From Thiomicrospira microaerophila (GTDB lineage: Bacteria > Pseudomonadota > Gammaproteobacteria > Thiomicrospirales > Thiomicrospiraceae), in assembly GCF_000934765.1 (NCBI RefSeq), contig NZ_JYNN01000001.1, forward strand, positions 173,449-237,448: 64,000 nt of DNA, in the 5' to 3' direction. Positions within the stretch are counted from its first letter, which is position 1. Every line of letters starts with the position of its first letter. The position numbers were made by a program, and so were the translations under genes. The notes under the pieces are model-generated. The model saw only the letters and a list, made by a program, of their open reading frames with translations. It ran no database searches and was not told the DNA's origin. Of this stretch, positions 34,860-44,363 are shown in pieces.

Positions 34860-37019
34860 ATGACTACTGCATTATTGCTTGCGCAAAAAATTTTCCCTAA
34901 CCGTGATCCAGACCAGTTACCCTCCACACTGTTAGAAGCCTGCCGCCTTGCAATGGAGGCGGATGCTTTGCCAAATCGCCGTGTTATTTCAAGCCTTGAA
35001 GCGATTAATGCGCTACTGCCCTTAAATCTGGATGATAACACCCTGACGGCGACACTGATTAGCGACTTAAACCTGGAGCCCATTTATCCGATTGAAAAAC
35101 TAGAAGCCCAATTTGGAGGCAATATCGCTAAATTGGTAGAAGGCATTCGTAAACTCAATAATTTTAAAGAGTTTGACCCTAACACCCATTCCGATCAAAT
35201 TCAAACGGAACGTTTGCGTCAAATGCTACTCGCCATGACCTCCGACATTCGTATTATGGTGGTCAAACTAGGCTATCGTGTGGCGCGTTTGCGCCATTTA
35301 AAATTTGAAGACGACAACACTCGGCGCCAAATTGCTGAAGAAACCCAGCTCATTTTCGCTCCCCTAGCAAATCGCTTGGGTATGGCACAGCTAAAATGGG
35401 AACTTGAAGACTTATCTTTTCGATTTCTTCACCCAGAGACCTATAAATCCATCGCTACACAGCTGGCGGATAAGCGTACCGAACGTGAAGCCTACATTCG
35501 CTCCTTCACCGCACAACTGCAGTCCATTTTAATTGATGAAGGTATCGCAGCTGAAGTAACTGGACGACCAAAACATATCTATAGCATCTGGAAAAAAATG
35601 TCGAAGAAGAAACTTGGCATAGATGAGCTATATGATTTACGTGCAGTGCGGGTGTATGTCAAGCATATTAGCGAATGTTATCGGGTACTCAGCCTTGTCC
35701 ATAGTCAATGGAATTTTATTCGCTCCGAATACGATGACTATGTAACTACACCAAAAGAAAATGGCTATCAATCGATTCATACCGTGGTAATAGGCCCACA
35801 GGGCAAAACCGTAGAGATTCAAATACGTACCTATGAAATGCATGAGCATGCTGAACACGGTATAGCGGCCCACTGGAAATACAAGGAAGGCGGTAAGGGC
35901 TATGATGCCAACCTTGAAAACAGCATTAGCAATATGCGACAACTCCTTGAAAACAGAACAGATTCAGACGTTTTCAATGAAATAAGTACCGAACTACAAA
36001 GCCAAAATATTTTTGTCTTAACACCCAAAAATCAAATCATTACCCTACCCCAGGGCAGTACCGCTTTGGACTTTGCTTATGCTATTCACTCTGACTTAGG
36101 TCACAGCTGCCGCGGTGCTAAACTGAATGGTCGGATCATCCCACTGACCAAGGCGTTAGATACAGGAGATCGCGTTGAAATATTGGCGATCAAACAAGGC
36201 GAGCCCAACCGTAACTGGCTCAATCCCAACTTAGGTTACTTAAAAACAAGCCGTGCGCGAACGCGCATCCGTCACTGGTTTAATAAGCGTGATCGCCACC
36301 TCAATATTGAATCGGGCGAACAACTTTATCAGCGCGAAACCAAGCGTCTTCATGTGCAAGATATGAAAGCAAAAGACATTGCGAAGTATTTCTTTTTTGA
36401 CGATGAAAAAGATTTATTTGAAGCGCTAGGTAAAGGTCAGCTGAATGAGCGCCAACTGATTAGTGCCCTACAAAAACGCTTGCAACCGCGTGCTAATAAA
36501 CCCACCCTTAAATCCAATTACGCCGAGAATCTAGCGACGCTTGCAGATGATCAAGCCTATGTCGTGGGTGCGCCCCAACTTAAAACACATCTCGCACCCT
36601 GCTGTCTTCCTAAGCCAGGTGATCAAGTTGTTGGCTTTGTCACCCGTGGACGGGGCATTACGGTTCATACATCAGACTGTGCCAACATTCTAAACCTCAG
36701 CAATCCAGACCGTCAACGGCTGATTGAGGTCAACTGGGGACAAGCCAGTGAGGTACAGGATGAGATCTATGTGATGACGATGCATATTCTCGCGTTTGAT
36801 CGCAAAGGACTATTGCGCGATATTATGAGCAAACTCACTGATTTAGATGTAAACTTAGTACGCTCTAACACAGCAACCCAAAAACAAGATAGAACGGTCG
36901 AAATGCAGCTTGATTTAGAAGTATCATCACAGACCGATTTAAGCGCCCTACTCGATCAAATAGAGGCCTTACCCAATGTAGAAGAGGTAAGCCTAGAACA
37001 AGCTGAGGAACATTCATGA
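34860..37019 (+). CDS. relA: (p)ppGpp synthetase RelA
   Basis: The 719-residue protein has an HD-like N-terminal domain whose metal motif is lost (LISDLNLEP where SpoT has HDVIEDT), so hydrolase activity is unlikely. The synthetase domain has DELYDLRAVRVYV, ENGYQSIHTVV and EIQIRTYEMHEHAEHGIAAHW. The TGS domain reads VLTPKNQIITLPQGSTALDFAYAIH, and a zinc-finger/ACT region with CCLPKPGD follows. This is the RelA type that responds to uncharged tRNA on ribosomes. The next gene overlaps its stop by 4 bp (ATGA). Confidence 0.95.
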   Translation: MTTALLLAQKIFPNRDPDQLPSTLLEACRLAMEADALPNRRVISSLEAINALLPLNLDDNTLTATLISDLNLEPIYPIEKLEAQFGGNIAKLVEGIRKLNNFKEFDPNTHSDQIQTERLRQMLLAMTSDIRIMVVKLGYRVARLRHLKFEDDNTRRQIAEETQLIFAPLANRLGMAQLKWELEDLSFRFLHPETYKSIATQLADKRTEREAYIRSFTAQLQSILIDEGIAAEVTGRPKHIYSIWKKMSKKKLGIDELYDLRAVRVYVKHISECYRVLSLVHSQWNFIRSEYDDYVTTPKENGYQSIHTVVIGPQGKTVEIQIRTYEMHEHAEHGIAAHWKYKEGGKGYDANLENSISNMRQLLENRTDSDVFNEISTELQSQNIFVLTPKNQIITLPQGSTALDFAYAIHSDLGHSCRGAKLNGRIIPLTKALDTGDRVEILAIKQGEPNRNWLNPNLGYLKTSRARTRIRHWFNKRDRHLNIESGEQLYQRETKRLHVQDMKAKDIAKYFFFDDEKDLFEALGKGQLNERQLISALQKRLQPRANKPTLKSNYAENLATLADDQAYVVGAPQLKTHLAPCCLPKPGDQVVGFVTRGRGITVHTSDCANILNLSNPDRQRLIEVNWGQASEVQDEIYVMTMHILAFDRKGLLRDIMSKLTDLDVNLVRSNTATQKQDRTVEMQLDLEVSSQTDLSALLDQIEALPNVEEVSLEQAEEHS

Positions 37020-37549
37020 GGTCGGTCAAACTAAGTATCTTGCGCGGCATCCGCGCCATTAAATACAGCCAATGGTTAAATAAACGCTTTCCTGGTTTAA
37101 AAAACAAAGACCTGTGGCGTGGCGATCGTAATACCTTTGCTAAAGCGGGATTTGTCGGCGCTTTTTGCGCCTTTATTCCAGTTCCTCTCCAAATGCCCTT
37201 AGCGGCGATTATGGCCTATTATGCCAAAGCCAACATTCCCTTTTCAGTGGCACTGGCCTGGATTACTAATCCGGTCACCATGTGGCCGATCTGGACGTTT
37301 GGCTATCTAGTCGGTGCCAAAATTTTAGGCATGCCAACACTGCGCAACATTGAAGTCACCGAGGGTTTAGGGGTCTGGGGCTGGATGACTGAAGTATTTC
37401 CACAAATTTGGATTCCTTTGTGGTTTGGTAATATTTTTATGGGCACATTGGTTGGTCTAGGACTTTATTTAGTCATCCGTTTTATACCGATTCCCCACTT
37501 CAATAAAAAAACAATGAAAAAATCACTCTCAAACAGCATTGAAAAATAA
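37016..37549 (+). CDS. DUF2062 membrane protein
   Basis: This 177-residue protein of the DUF2062 family has an N-terminal region RKNKDLW-like followed by hydrophobic segments (FVGAFCAFIPVPLQMPLAAI, VALAWITNPVTMWPIWTF and WFGNIFMGTLVGLGLYLVI). It is probably an inner-membrane protein. The function of the family is unknown. It is translationally coupled to relA through an ATGA overlap. Confidence 0.88.
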   Translation: MRSVKLSILRGIRAIKYSQWLNKRFPGLKNKDLWRGDRNTFAKAGFVGAFCAFIPVPLQMPLAAIMAYYAKANIPFSVALAWITNPVTMWPIWTFGYLVGAKILGMPTLRNIEVTEGLGVWGWMTEVFPQIWIPLWFGNIFMGTLVGLGLYLVIRFIPIPHFNKKTMKKSLSNSIEK

Positions 37550-37572
37550 TCTCACCCTAAGCACCAACATGC

Positions 37573-37628
37573 TCAGGCTAAGAGCTAGCGCGTTTGCAGC
37601 CGATTGGCTTTAGTCCGACAGGCTCTTA
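37573..37628. repeat. Solo end of the MITE-like repeat
   Basis: GCAGCCGATTGGCTTTAGTC followed by CGACAGGCTCTTAG is the reverse complement of the left end of the complete element at 55975-56139. Here a short CTAAGAGC at 37578 and GCTCTTAG at the other side give it small inverted ends. It lies in the 122-bp gap before mfd. Confidence 0.75.
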
Positions 37629-37671
37629 GAATAAGATTTTTTAACTTAATGATACAAAAGGCAACCCAGGC

Positions 37672-40600
37672 ATGAGCCAACATTTATCCCTTGTTGATTT
37701 TAAACCCATTGAACTCAAAGCTAGCCGCTCCCATTGGGGGCCACTTAATCTAAGTGAGCAAGCACTCGCGATAGTGCAACAAGCGATAACCGCACCCGGC
37801 CTGGTGGTGCTGGTGTGCCGGGATATGGCGCAAGCCAATGAAATGATGGAGCTGACGCAATTTTTTGCGCCGGACACGCTCACGCTATTGCCGTTTCCTG
37901 AATGGGAAACCCTGCCCTATGATCGTTTTTCACCCCACCAAGACATTATTTCTGAACGCTTAAAAACGCTTTATCAATTGCCGCAGACCCATAAAGGGCT
38001 GTTGATTATTCCGGTAGCCAGTCTGCTGCAAAAAATCGCGCCTGCTCAGTTTATTCAGCAACATACCCTATTACTTCAAGTCGGTCAACGTATTGATAGC
38101 GCCAAGTTTGCCAGTCAACTCGAATCGGCGGGTTATCAACGGGTCAGCCAAGTGATGGAGCATGGTGAGTTTGCGATTCGCGGCGCACTGATTGATTTGT
38201 TCCCGATGGGCAGCCGCCAGCCGCTGCGCATTGATTTGTTTGATGACGAAATCGACACGCTGCGCCAGTTTGATGTCGACAGCCAGCGTACTACCGGGCA
38301 AATCGAACAGGTTGAGCTGCTGCCCGCGAAAGAATACGACTTTACCGAAACCGGCATTGCTCAATTCCGCCAAGCGTTCCGCGAGCAGTTTGCGGGCGAT
38401 GGACGTAGCAGCGCACTCTACAAACAAGTCAGCGACGGCGAAAATGTCGGCGGATTAGAGTATTATCTGCCGCTGTTTCATGCGCAAACCGCTACCCTAT
38501 TTGATTATCTACCCGCCGATGCGTTGTTTTTTGACACGGCGGATTTAGAAAACGCGATCGAGCACAATTGGCAAGACTTTAACGAGCGCTATGAGATTGG
38601 GCGCTATAATCCAGATTATCCGCTCTTAGCGCCCAATCAATTAATTCTAAGCGCCCCCGAATGCCTTGGACACCTTAAAGCCTTCCACCGCATAAGTCTG
38701 CACAGTGCTAGCGAAGGCAAGCGTTTTAATGCACGATTTGATAGCCAAACCCTACCCGATTTACGCGTTGATTCACATTCTGATTATCCCTTGGCCAAAC
38801 TCACTGCATTTATTGATCGTTATGCGGGTCAACTGGCCTTCTGTGCAGAAAGCTTAGGACGACGTGAAACCCTGCTGAACCTGCTGAACAAGCAGCGTAT
38901 TCAACCTAAGGTATTTGAATCCTGGGCAGAGCTTGCAGAACACCGTGCTGAATGCACCGCACAACAACCAGGCCTGGTTGTCGGGCCGTTGCAGGAATCC
39001 ATCCATACACGCGATTTTACACTGATTGCCGAGGCGGCTTTACTCGGTCAAACTGTGGTGCAAAAACGTCGCCGCCGCACCAAGCACCATGAGTTTGATC
39101 AGGCGATTAGTAATCTGGTTGAGCTCGAAATCGGCAGTCCTATCGTGCATATTGACCATGGTGTTGGCCGCTATTTAGGTTTGGAAAAACTGGCTTTGGA
39201 TGGCGATGAACGCGAGTTTTTAATGATTAGTTATGCCGGTGGCGACAAGCTGTATGTGCCCGTGACCTCATTACACCTAATCAGCCGCTACACCGGTGCC
39301 AGCCCAGAAACCGCGCCGCTGCACAAACTCGGTACCGATAAATGGGATAAGGCTAAACGCAAGGCGGCTGAAAAAGTACGCGATGTCGCCGCTGAACTGC
39401 TCGACATTTATGCGCAACGCGAAGCCAAACAAGGCTACAGCTATCAACTAGCGGATGAGGCCTACGCACAATTTTGTGGCGGTTTTCCGTTTGAAGAAAC
39501 CGATGACCAAATACAGACGATTGCCGCTGTGGTCGCGGATATGCAATCGAAAAAACCGATGGATCGTTTGGTCTGCGGTGATGTTGGTTTTGGTAAAACC
39601 GAGGTCGCGATGCGTGCGGCGTTTGTGGCGGCTTACGATGGCAAACAGGTCGGCATTCTCGTTCCCACCACCCTGCTCGCCCAACAGCATTTTGAAAATT
39701 TTAAAGATCGATTTGCTGACTGGCCGATTCGCATTGACGTGTTATCACGCTTCCAAACCGCCAAACAACAAAGCCAAGTGCTCGAAGCCCTGGCGGATAA
39801 CAAAGTGGACATTATTATCGGCACCCATAAGCTGATTCAAAAAGATGTGGTGTTTAGCAATCTAGGGCTATTGATTATTGATGAAGAGCATCGATTTGGT
39901 GTACGCCAAAAGGAGCAACTCAAAAAACTGCGTGCACAGGTCGATGTATTAACGATGACCGCCACGCCGATTCCTCGCACCTTGAATATGGCCATGAACG
40001 ATATTCGTGATTTATCGATTATCGCCACCCCGCCGGCAAAACGCCTGTCAGTACAAACCTTTGTTCAGCCCTGGCAGGAAGACACCGTGCGTGAAGCCTG
40101 CTTGCGTGAATTACGCCGTGGTGGGCAGGTGTATTTACTGTTCAATCAGGTAGATAAAATCGAACACATGGCTGAAGAAATCCAAGCGCTAATTCCCGAT
40201 GCGCGTGTCGGTGTGGCGCACGGTCAAATGCATGAACGTGAGCTGGAAAAAATCATGCAGGATTTTTATCATAGACGCTTCAACATTCTGGTCTGCACCA
40301 CCATTATCGAAACCGGCATTGATGTGCCTACCGCCAATACGATTATTATTCATCGTGCGGACAAATTCGGGCTGGCTCAGTTGCATCAACTAAGAGGTCG
40401 CGTGGGGCGTTCGCATCACAAAGCCTATGCCTATCTACTCACCGGTGACAAAGCGAGTATCACCGAAGATGCCCAAAAACGCCTAACGGCGATCGCCAAG
40501 CACGACACACTGGGCGCAGGCTTTATGTTGGCCAGCCATGACCTAGAAATTCGTGGCGCAGGTGAATTATTAGGCGAAGGCCAATCAGGTCAAATCCACG

Positions 40601-41136
40601 AAATTGGCTTTGGCTTATACAGCGAGCTGCTCGAACGTGCGGTCAATGCACTTCGCTCCGGTAAACAGCCTGAATTGAATGCGGACTTGAGTGGCGGTTG
40701 TGAGGTGGATTTGGGCTTTGCCTCACTGATTCCTGAGGATTATTTGCCCGATATTCATAGCCGGCTGGTGTTTTACAAACGGATCGCCAGCGCACAAGAT
40801 GAAACGCAACTGCATGAGCTGGAAGTCGAGATGATTGATCGCTTTGGTTTGTTACCCGAGCAGGTCAAAAACCTGTTTGCCGTGACACGTGTAAAACTGC
40901 TTGCGGCGCCGATTGGAATTAAAAAACTCGATGCGGGTGACACAGAAGTTCGGATTCAATTTAATAGCCAGCCGAATATCAACCCAGTAAAACTGATACA
41001 GTTGATTCAAACACATCCAAAGCGTTATCAGCTAAAAGGTCAAACAGAGCTGAAAGTTTTCGATACAATGCCTGATATCAAAACCCGCGTCAGCACCTTG
41101 GCGTTTGTGCTTAACAATCTATCAGTGGATCAATAA
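37672..41136 (+). CDS. mfd: Transcription-repair coupling factor
   Basis: The 1154-residue Mfd removes RNA polymerase stalled at lesions and recruits UvrA. It has an N-terminal UvrB-like module (FPEWETLPYDRFSPHQDIISERL), an RNA polymerase-interaction (CarD-like) domain (IGSPIVHIDHGVGRYLGLEKL), helicase motifs GDVGFGKTEVAMRAAF, DEEHRFGV, TATPIPRTL and GRVGRSHHKAYAYLL, and the C-terminal TRCF domain. An exact palindrome at 38966 encodes QPGLV in the linker before the CarD-like domain. csiV follows 31 bp later, the arrangement seen in other gammaproteobacteria. Confidence 0.97.
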   Translation: MSQHLSLVDFKPIELKASRSHWGPLNLSEQALAIVQQAITAPGLVVLVCRDMAQANEMMELTQFFAPDTLTLLPFPEWETLPYDRFSPHQDIISERLKTLYQLPQTHKGLLIIPVASLLQKIAPAQFIQQHTLLLQVGQRIDSAKFASQLESAGYQRVSQVMEHGEFAIRGALIDLFPMGSRQPLRIDLFDDEIDTLRQFDVDSQRTTGQIEQVELLPAKEYDFTETGIAQFRQAFREQFAGDGRSSALYKQVSDGENVGGLEYYLPLFHAQTATLFDYLPADALFFDTADLENAIEHNWQDFNERYEIGRYNPDYPLLAPNQLILSAPECLGHLKAFHRISLHSASEGKRFNARFDSQTLPDLRVDSHSDYPLAKLTAFIDRYAGQLAFCAESLGRRETLLNLLNKQRIQPKVFESWAELAEHRAECTAQQPGLVVGPLQESIHTRDFTLIAEAALLGQTVVQKRRRRTKHHEFDQAISNLVELEIGSPIVHIDHGVGRYLGLEKLALDGDEREFLMISYAGGDKLYVPVTSLHLISRYTGASPETAPLHKLGTDKWDKAKRKAAEKVRDVAAELLDIYAQREAKQGYSYQLADEAYAQFCGGFPFEETDDQIQTIAAVVADMQSKKPMDRLVCGDVGFGKTEVAMRAAFVAAYDGKQVGILVPTTLLAQQHFENFKDRFADWPIRIDVLSRFQTAKQQSQVLEALADNKVDIIIGTHKLIQKDVVFSNLGLLIIDEEHRFGVRQKEQLKKLRAQVDVLTMTATPIPRTLNMAMNDIRDLSIIATPPAKRLSVQTFVQPWQEDTVREACLRELRRGGQVYLLFNQVDKIEHMAEEIQALIPDARVGVAHGQMHERELEKIMQDFYHRRFNILVCTTIIETGIDVPTANTIIIHRADKFGLAQLHQLRGRVGRSHHKAYAYLLTGDKASITEDAQKRLTAIAKHDTLGAGFMLASHDLEIRGAGELLGEGQSGQIHEIGFGLYSELLERAVNALRSGKQPELNADLSGGCEVDLGFASLIPEDYLPDIHSRLVFYKRIASAQDETQLHELEVEMIDRFGLLPEQVKNLFAVTRVKLLAAPIGIKKLDAGDTEVRIQFNSQPNINPVKLIQLIQTHPKRYQLKGQTELKVFDTMPDIKTRVSTLAFVLNNLSVDQ
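38966..38979. repeat. Palindrome AACCAGGCCTGGTT (exact), in mfd
   Basis: This is an exact copy, read as QPGLV. Confidence 0.97.
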
Positions 41137-41167
41137 CCAGCCATAAAAAGCGTAACGAGTTCATACT

Positions 41168-41806
41168 ATGAAAAAACTAATTTTAAGTCTATTTATAATG
41201 CTGTTATTCCAACCAGGCCTGGTTGGCGCTAACCCGCAAACTGAACCCAAAATTCAGGTTGAGATTATTATATTTCAGTCCTTAGCACTGCGTGGTTGGA
41301 CGGAGGAGTACTGGCCTGACCTGGATGGCATAATTTCAACAGCCGATAGTCGTCGCATCGCGGGACTGGATGGTTATGCACAACGGCTAGACCCTGACCA
41401 AAGAACCCTACTGGAAGAAGCCGGCAAAATGACGACCGATCGCGGATATGACATTTTAGCGCATCTGGCCTGGCAGCAACCGCTACGCTCAAACCAACTT
41501 GCCATGCCTGTTTTAATTGACCCTAGCCTACAATTAAGACGTGCTAACGTCAGTCGCCTACTTGGTAAAATTAGAATCTACCAAGAACGGTTTATTCATG
41601 CCGATGTTCAAATGGAATTAGATCGCCAGATTCCAACCAGAATCCGAGAAAACTTCGCTAACCACCAACAAATTCCAATCGAATGGTTGCCTGAGAGCTG
41701 GCGTTTTAAGATCGAAGAATCACGCCGCGTTCGCTACGGTCAAATTCATTATCTTGACCACCCTATTTTTGGTGTCTTGATAAAAATTGACCGTGTTGCA
41801 AATTAG
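41168..41806 (+). CDS. csiV: CsiV-family periplasmic protein
   Basis: The 212-residue protein has a signal peptide (MKKLILSLFIMLLFQPGLVG, cleavage after GA) and then VEIIIFQSLALRGWTEEYWP and a C-terminal LDHPIFGVLIKI. This matches the CsiV family (PF10972), peptidoglycan-associated proteins found next to mfd. An exact palindrome lies inside the signal-peptide coding part and supplies QPGLV. The cellular role in this organism is not evident. Confidence 0.82.
   Translation: MKKLILSLFIMLLFQPGLVGANPQTEPKIQVEIIIFQSLALRGWTEEYWPDLDGIISTADSRRIAGLDGYAQRLDPDQRTLLEEAGKMTTDRGYDILAHLAWQQPLRSNQLAMPVLIDPSLQLRRANVSRLLGKIRIYQERFIHADVQMELDRQIPTRIRENFANHQQIPIEWLPESWRFKIEESRRVRYGQIHYLDHPIFGVLIKIDRVAN
41211..41224. 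repeat. Palindrome AACCAGGCCTGGTT (exact), in csiV signal peptide
   Basis: This is an exact copy, read as QPGLV at the end of the hydrophobic core of the signal peptide. Confidence 0.97.
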
Positions 41807-41837
41807 CGCCGTATGATTTTGGAGACGTGATAACGAA

Positions 41838-42098
41838 CTAACCTTTACCCTCTGGTAAAACGAGGTTTAGTTCTAAAATTTCAAAACCATTTTCCTCATC
41901 CAAAGAAATTTTAAGATTATCTTCTTCAATTTCAACATACTTGGCGATCACAGCTAAAATTTCTTCGCGCATTTTAGGTAAATAATCCGGTGCTTTTGCA
42001 TGAGAGCGCTCGTGCGCAAGCAAAATTTGCAACCGATCCTTGGCCTTGTTCGCAGAACTTTTTCTACGCTGGCCGAGCAAATAATCTAACAACGCCAT
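41838..42098 (-). CDS. minE: Cell division topological specificity factor MinE
   Basis: The 86-residue protein begins MALLDYLLGQRRKSSANKAK, with AKDRLQILLAHERS as the MinD-activating helix, and ends in the dimerisation region EILELNLVLPEGKG. It stimulates MinD ATPase to drive pole-to-pole oscillation. It starts 3 bp after minD and is the last gene of minCDE. Confidence 0.97.
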   Translation of the reverse strand: MALLDYLLGQRRKSSANKAKDRLQILLAHERSHAKAPDYLPKMREEILAVIAKYVEIEEDNLKISLDEENGFEILELNLVLPEGKG

Positions 42099-42101
42099 CG
42101 T

Positions 42102-42914
42102 TTACTTCCCAAACCATTTTTTAAACAAGCTCTTATGCTCAACCGATAAAAACCGTTGTGGCTTATCTTCACCCAAGAAACGATCTACAATATCCTTGTA
42201 AGCCTCAGACGCACTCACACCTTCGGTTAAAATAACAGGCAGGCCTGAGTTAGATGCCTGCAACACATCCTCTGATTCAGGTACCACACCTAGCAGTTTA
42301 ATATTAAGTAACTCAACCACATCTTCCATCGCTAACATCTCACCCGCTTGTACGCGATTCGGATTATAACGGGTGAGCACTAGATGCTCTACAATCGGAT
42401 CATCACCTTCAATCGCACGCTTTGATTTAGCTTGCAAAATACCTAGAATGCGGTCCGAGTCACGTACTGATGATACTTCAGGGTTAGTTACAACGACCGC
42501 TTCATCGGCATAAAAAAGTGCAAGCTGGGCGCCCTTCTCAATCCCCGCGGGTGAATCACAAATCACATAATCAAAGCCATCCGCACGCAAATCCTCGATC
42601 ACCTTGCCCACACCTTCTTGGGTTAGCGCATCTTTATCACGGGTTTGTGATGCGGCAAGAATGAATAAATTATCGACCCGCTTATCTTTAATCAACGCTT
42701 GTTTAATACTGGCCTCGCCCTGAACCACATTAACAAAGTCATAGACAACACGGCGCTCACAGCCCATAATCAAATCCAAGTTACGCAAACCAACGTCAAA
42801 GTCAATCACTGCAACTTTAAAGCCTTTTTGCGCTAAACCGGCTGCAAAGCTGGCGCTTGTAGTGGTCTTACCCACCCCCCCTTTACCTGATGTTACTACG
42901 ATAACACGTGCCAC
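42102..42914 (-). CDS. minD: Septum-site determining ATPase MinD
   Basis: This 270-residue ParA-type ATPase has the deviant Walker A KGGVGKTTTSAS, IDFDVGLRNLDLIMGCERRV and CDSPAGIEKGAQLAL. It ends with an amphipathic membrane-targeting tail (HKSLFKKWFGK). It recruits MinC to the membrane to block polar division. It lies between minC and minE. Confidence 0.98.
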   Translation of the reverse strand: MARVIVVTSGKGGVGKTTTSASFAAGLAQKGFKVAVIDFDVGLRNLDLIMGCERRVVYDFVNVVQGEASIKQALIKDKRVDNLFILAASQTRDKDALTQEGVGKVIEDLRADGFDYVICDSPAGIEKGAQLALFYADEAVVVTNPEVSSVRDSDRILGILQAKSKRAIEGDDPIVEHLVLTRYNPNRVQAGEMLAMEDVVELLNIKLLGVVPESEDVLQASNSGLPVILTEGVSASEAYKDIVDRFLGEDKPQRFLSVEHKSLFKKWFGK

Positions 42915-42961
42915 ATGTGCTCCTTTAGAAAACGTAAATTTTCAGAAAATTAAGATAAGAA

Positions 42962-43675
42962 TTATAATAAATTAAATACTAAACGATCTTGCTGTAAGCA
43001 AATTTCAACCCAACCCTGCTTATATTCAGGCTTAATATCTTCAGCCATTTGATATAAGCCAGCAATGCAAACCATTTCGGCATCTAATTGCTGAACGAAA
43101 ATACGCGCTTGTCGATTCCCATTACTGCCTGCAAATATTTTACCCTTGGCTTTACCATAAACATGAATATGACCATCCGCGACTACTTCAGCACCGGGGT
43201 TAATCGCGGCTGTAACGATCAAATCTCGCCCTTTGGCGTAAACTTGCTGTCCAGAACGTACAGCTGTTTTTACCATTAAAGCGCCTTGATCTGGCGTATC
43301 AGCAGAAGCCGCTGAACTGGCAGCGCGTGACTTATCTGCCTGATCTGCTTTATCTACTTTTTCCGCTGACACCTTCACAGGCTCAAATACCGCTAGCCCG
43401 GCATACTCGGCCTGCTCAATAAGCTGAGGATCAGCCGTGCGCACGCCAACAGGCATCATATTTTGTTGGTGCAACAACTCCACTAGTTGCGCTAAAAACA
43501 TCGGCGCGAGTGGCGATACTTCCGGTTCAATAACGATGGGTAAGGCCTTAAAAAAATCAGGGGCTTGAGCCACCTTGTTTGTTAACACCGCTTTTACTTT
43601 CGCAAAGTCATCGCTAAACACTTTTAATACGGATAACGATAACACCGACCCCTTCAGGGCAATCACTTCGCTCAT
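42962..43675 (-). CDS. minC: Septum-site determining protein MinC
   Basis: The 237-residue FtsZ inhibitor has an N-terminal MinC_N domain (about 1-105) and a variable Ala/Asp/Lys linker (about 110-140). The C-terminal beta-helix has GQQVYAKGRDLIVTAAINPG, EVVADGHIHVYGKAKGKIFAG and the MinD-contact region RIFVQQLDAEMVCIAGLY. It lies 47 bp upstream of minD. Confidence 0.96.
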   Translation of the reverse strand: MSEVIALKGSVLSLSVLKVFSDDFAKVKAVLTNKVAQAPDFFKALPIVIEPEVSPLAPMFLAQLVELLHQQNMMPVGVRTADPQLIEQAEYAGLAVFEPVKVSAEKVDKADQADKSRAASSAASADTPDQGALMVKTAVRSGQQVYAKGRDLIVTAAINPGAEVVADGHIHVYGKAKGKIFAGSNGNRQARIFVQQLDAEMVCIAGLYQMAEDIKPEYKQGWVEICLQQDRLVFNLL

Positions 43676-43701
43676 TCTATGTCCCGTTTAAAAAATAAGC
43701 A

Positions 43702-44343
43702 TTATTTTAGCATGTCAGGCCAAAAAGACTGAAAAAACCCGCATACTTGTTGATCATAATTGGCAATATTTACAAATCTATGTCCACCGCCTTGTGAAGT
43801 GTAGGTTTGGACATCGGCCAAATAGTCCAAGGCGAGTTGCGCATCCAGCACTTCATCGTCTAGCTGTTGCAACAATAATAAGCGTGACTTCAAGTTAGCG
43901 GACAGGGTTTCCACCCGATAGGGTGCTAAGCGCTTGAAGTGTTCGGCTTGCCAGCTAAAGGCTTCCGACGCATCTAGGGGTGAGGGAATGGATTGTTTAC
44001 AACCTTGATGCCAAGGAGGAATGGCAGGATTAATTAATACAGCAGGAAGTTGAAACCGTTCGGCAAAATAGATCGCTAAATAACCGCCCAGTGAGGAACC
44101 GATTAAACCTATTTGATAGTAAGGAGAAAGCAGGCCTAAGGTTTGGTTTAGCGTATCCACCGATAACCTTGAATCTTTCGCTAGGCTAGGCGCTAACACA
44201 CGATGCTTACCAAATAGTTGCTGGTAGTGTCGTGCCTTAGTGCTCAAGCCTGTGGAGCCATAACCATGAATATAGACAATCAGTACAGGCTTGTGCAAAC
44301 CCGACACTGAGAACGTCTTGGATAGAAATGCGCGAGTCGCCAA
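43702..44343 (-). CDS. yqiA: YqiA-type alpha/beta hydrolase (UPF0227)
   Basis: The 213-residue esterase-like protein has an oxyanion-region YIHGYGSTGLSTKA, the nucleophile elbow GLIGSSLGGYLA, an acid in LDDEVLD and a C-terminal GGGHRFVN histidine. The fold and motifs match the YqiA/UPF0227 family of small cytoplasmic esterases, whose physiological substrate is unknown. It is read with fldA upstream (20-bp gap) and minC downstream (26-bp gap). Confidence 0.88.
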   Translation of the reverse strand: MATRAFLSKTFSVSGLHKPVLIVYIHGYGSTGLSTKARHYQQLFGKHRVLAPSLAKDSRLSVDTLNQTLGLLSPYYQIGLIGSSLGGYLAIYFAERFQLPAVLINPAIPPWHQGCKQSIPSPLDASEAFSWQAEHFKRLAPYRVETLSANLKSRLLLLQQLDDEVLDAQLALDYLADVQTYTSQGGGHRFVNIANYDQQVCGFFQSFWPDMLK

Positions 44344-44363
44344 AGCGCTGTTTATTAAACCGA

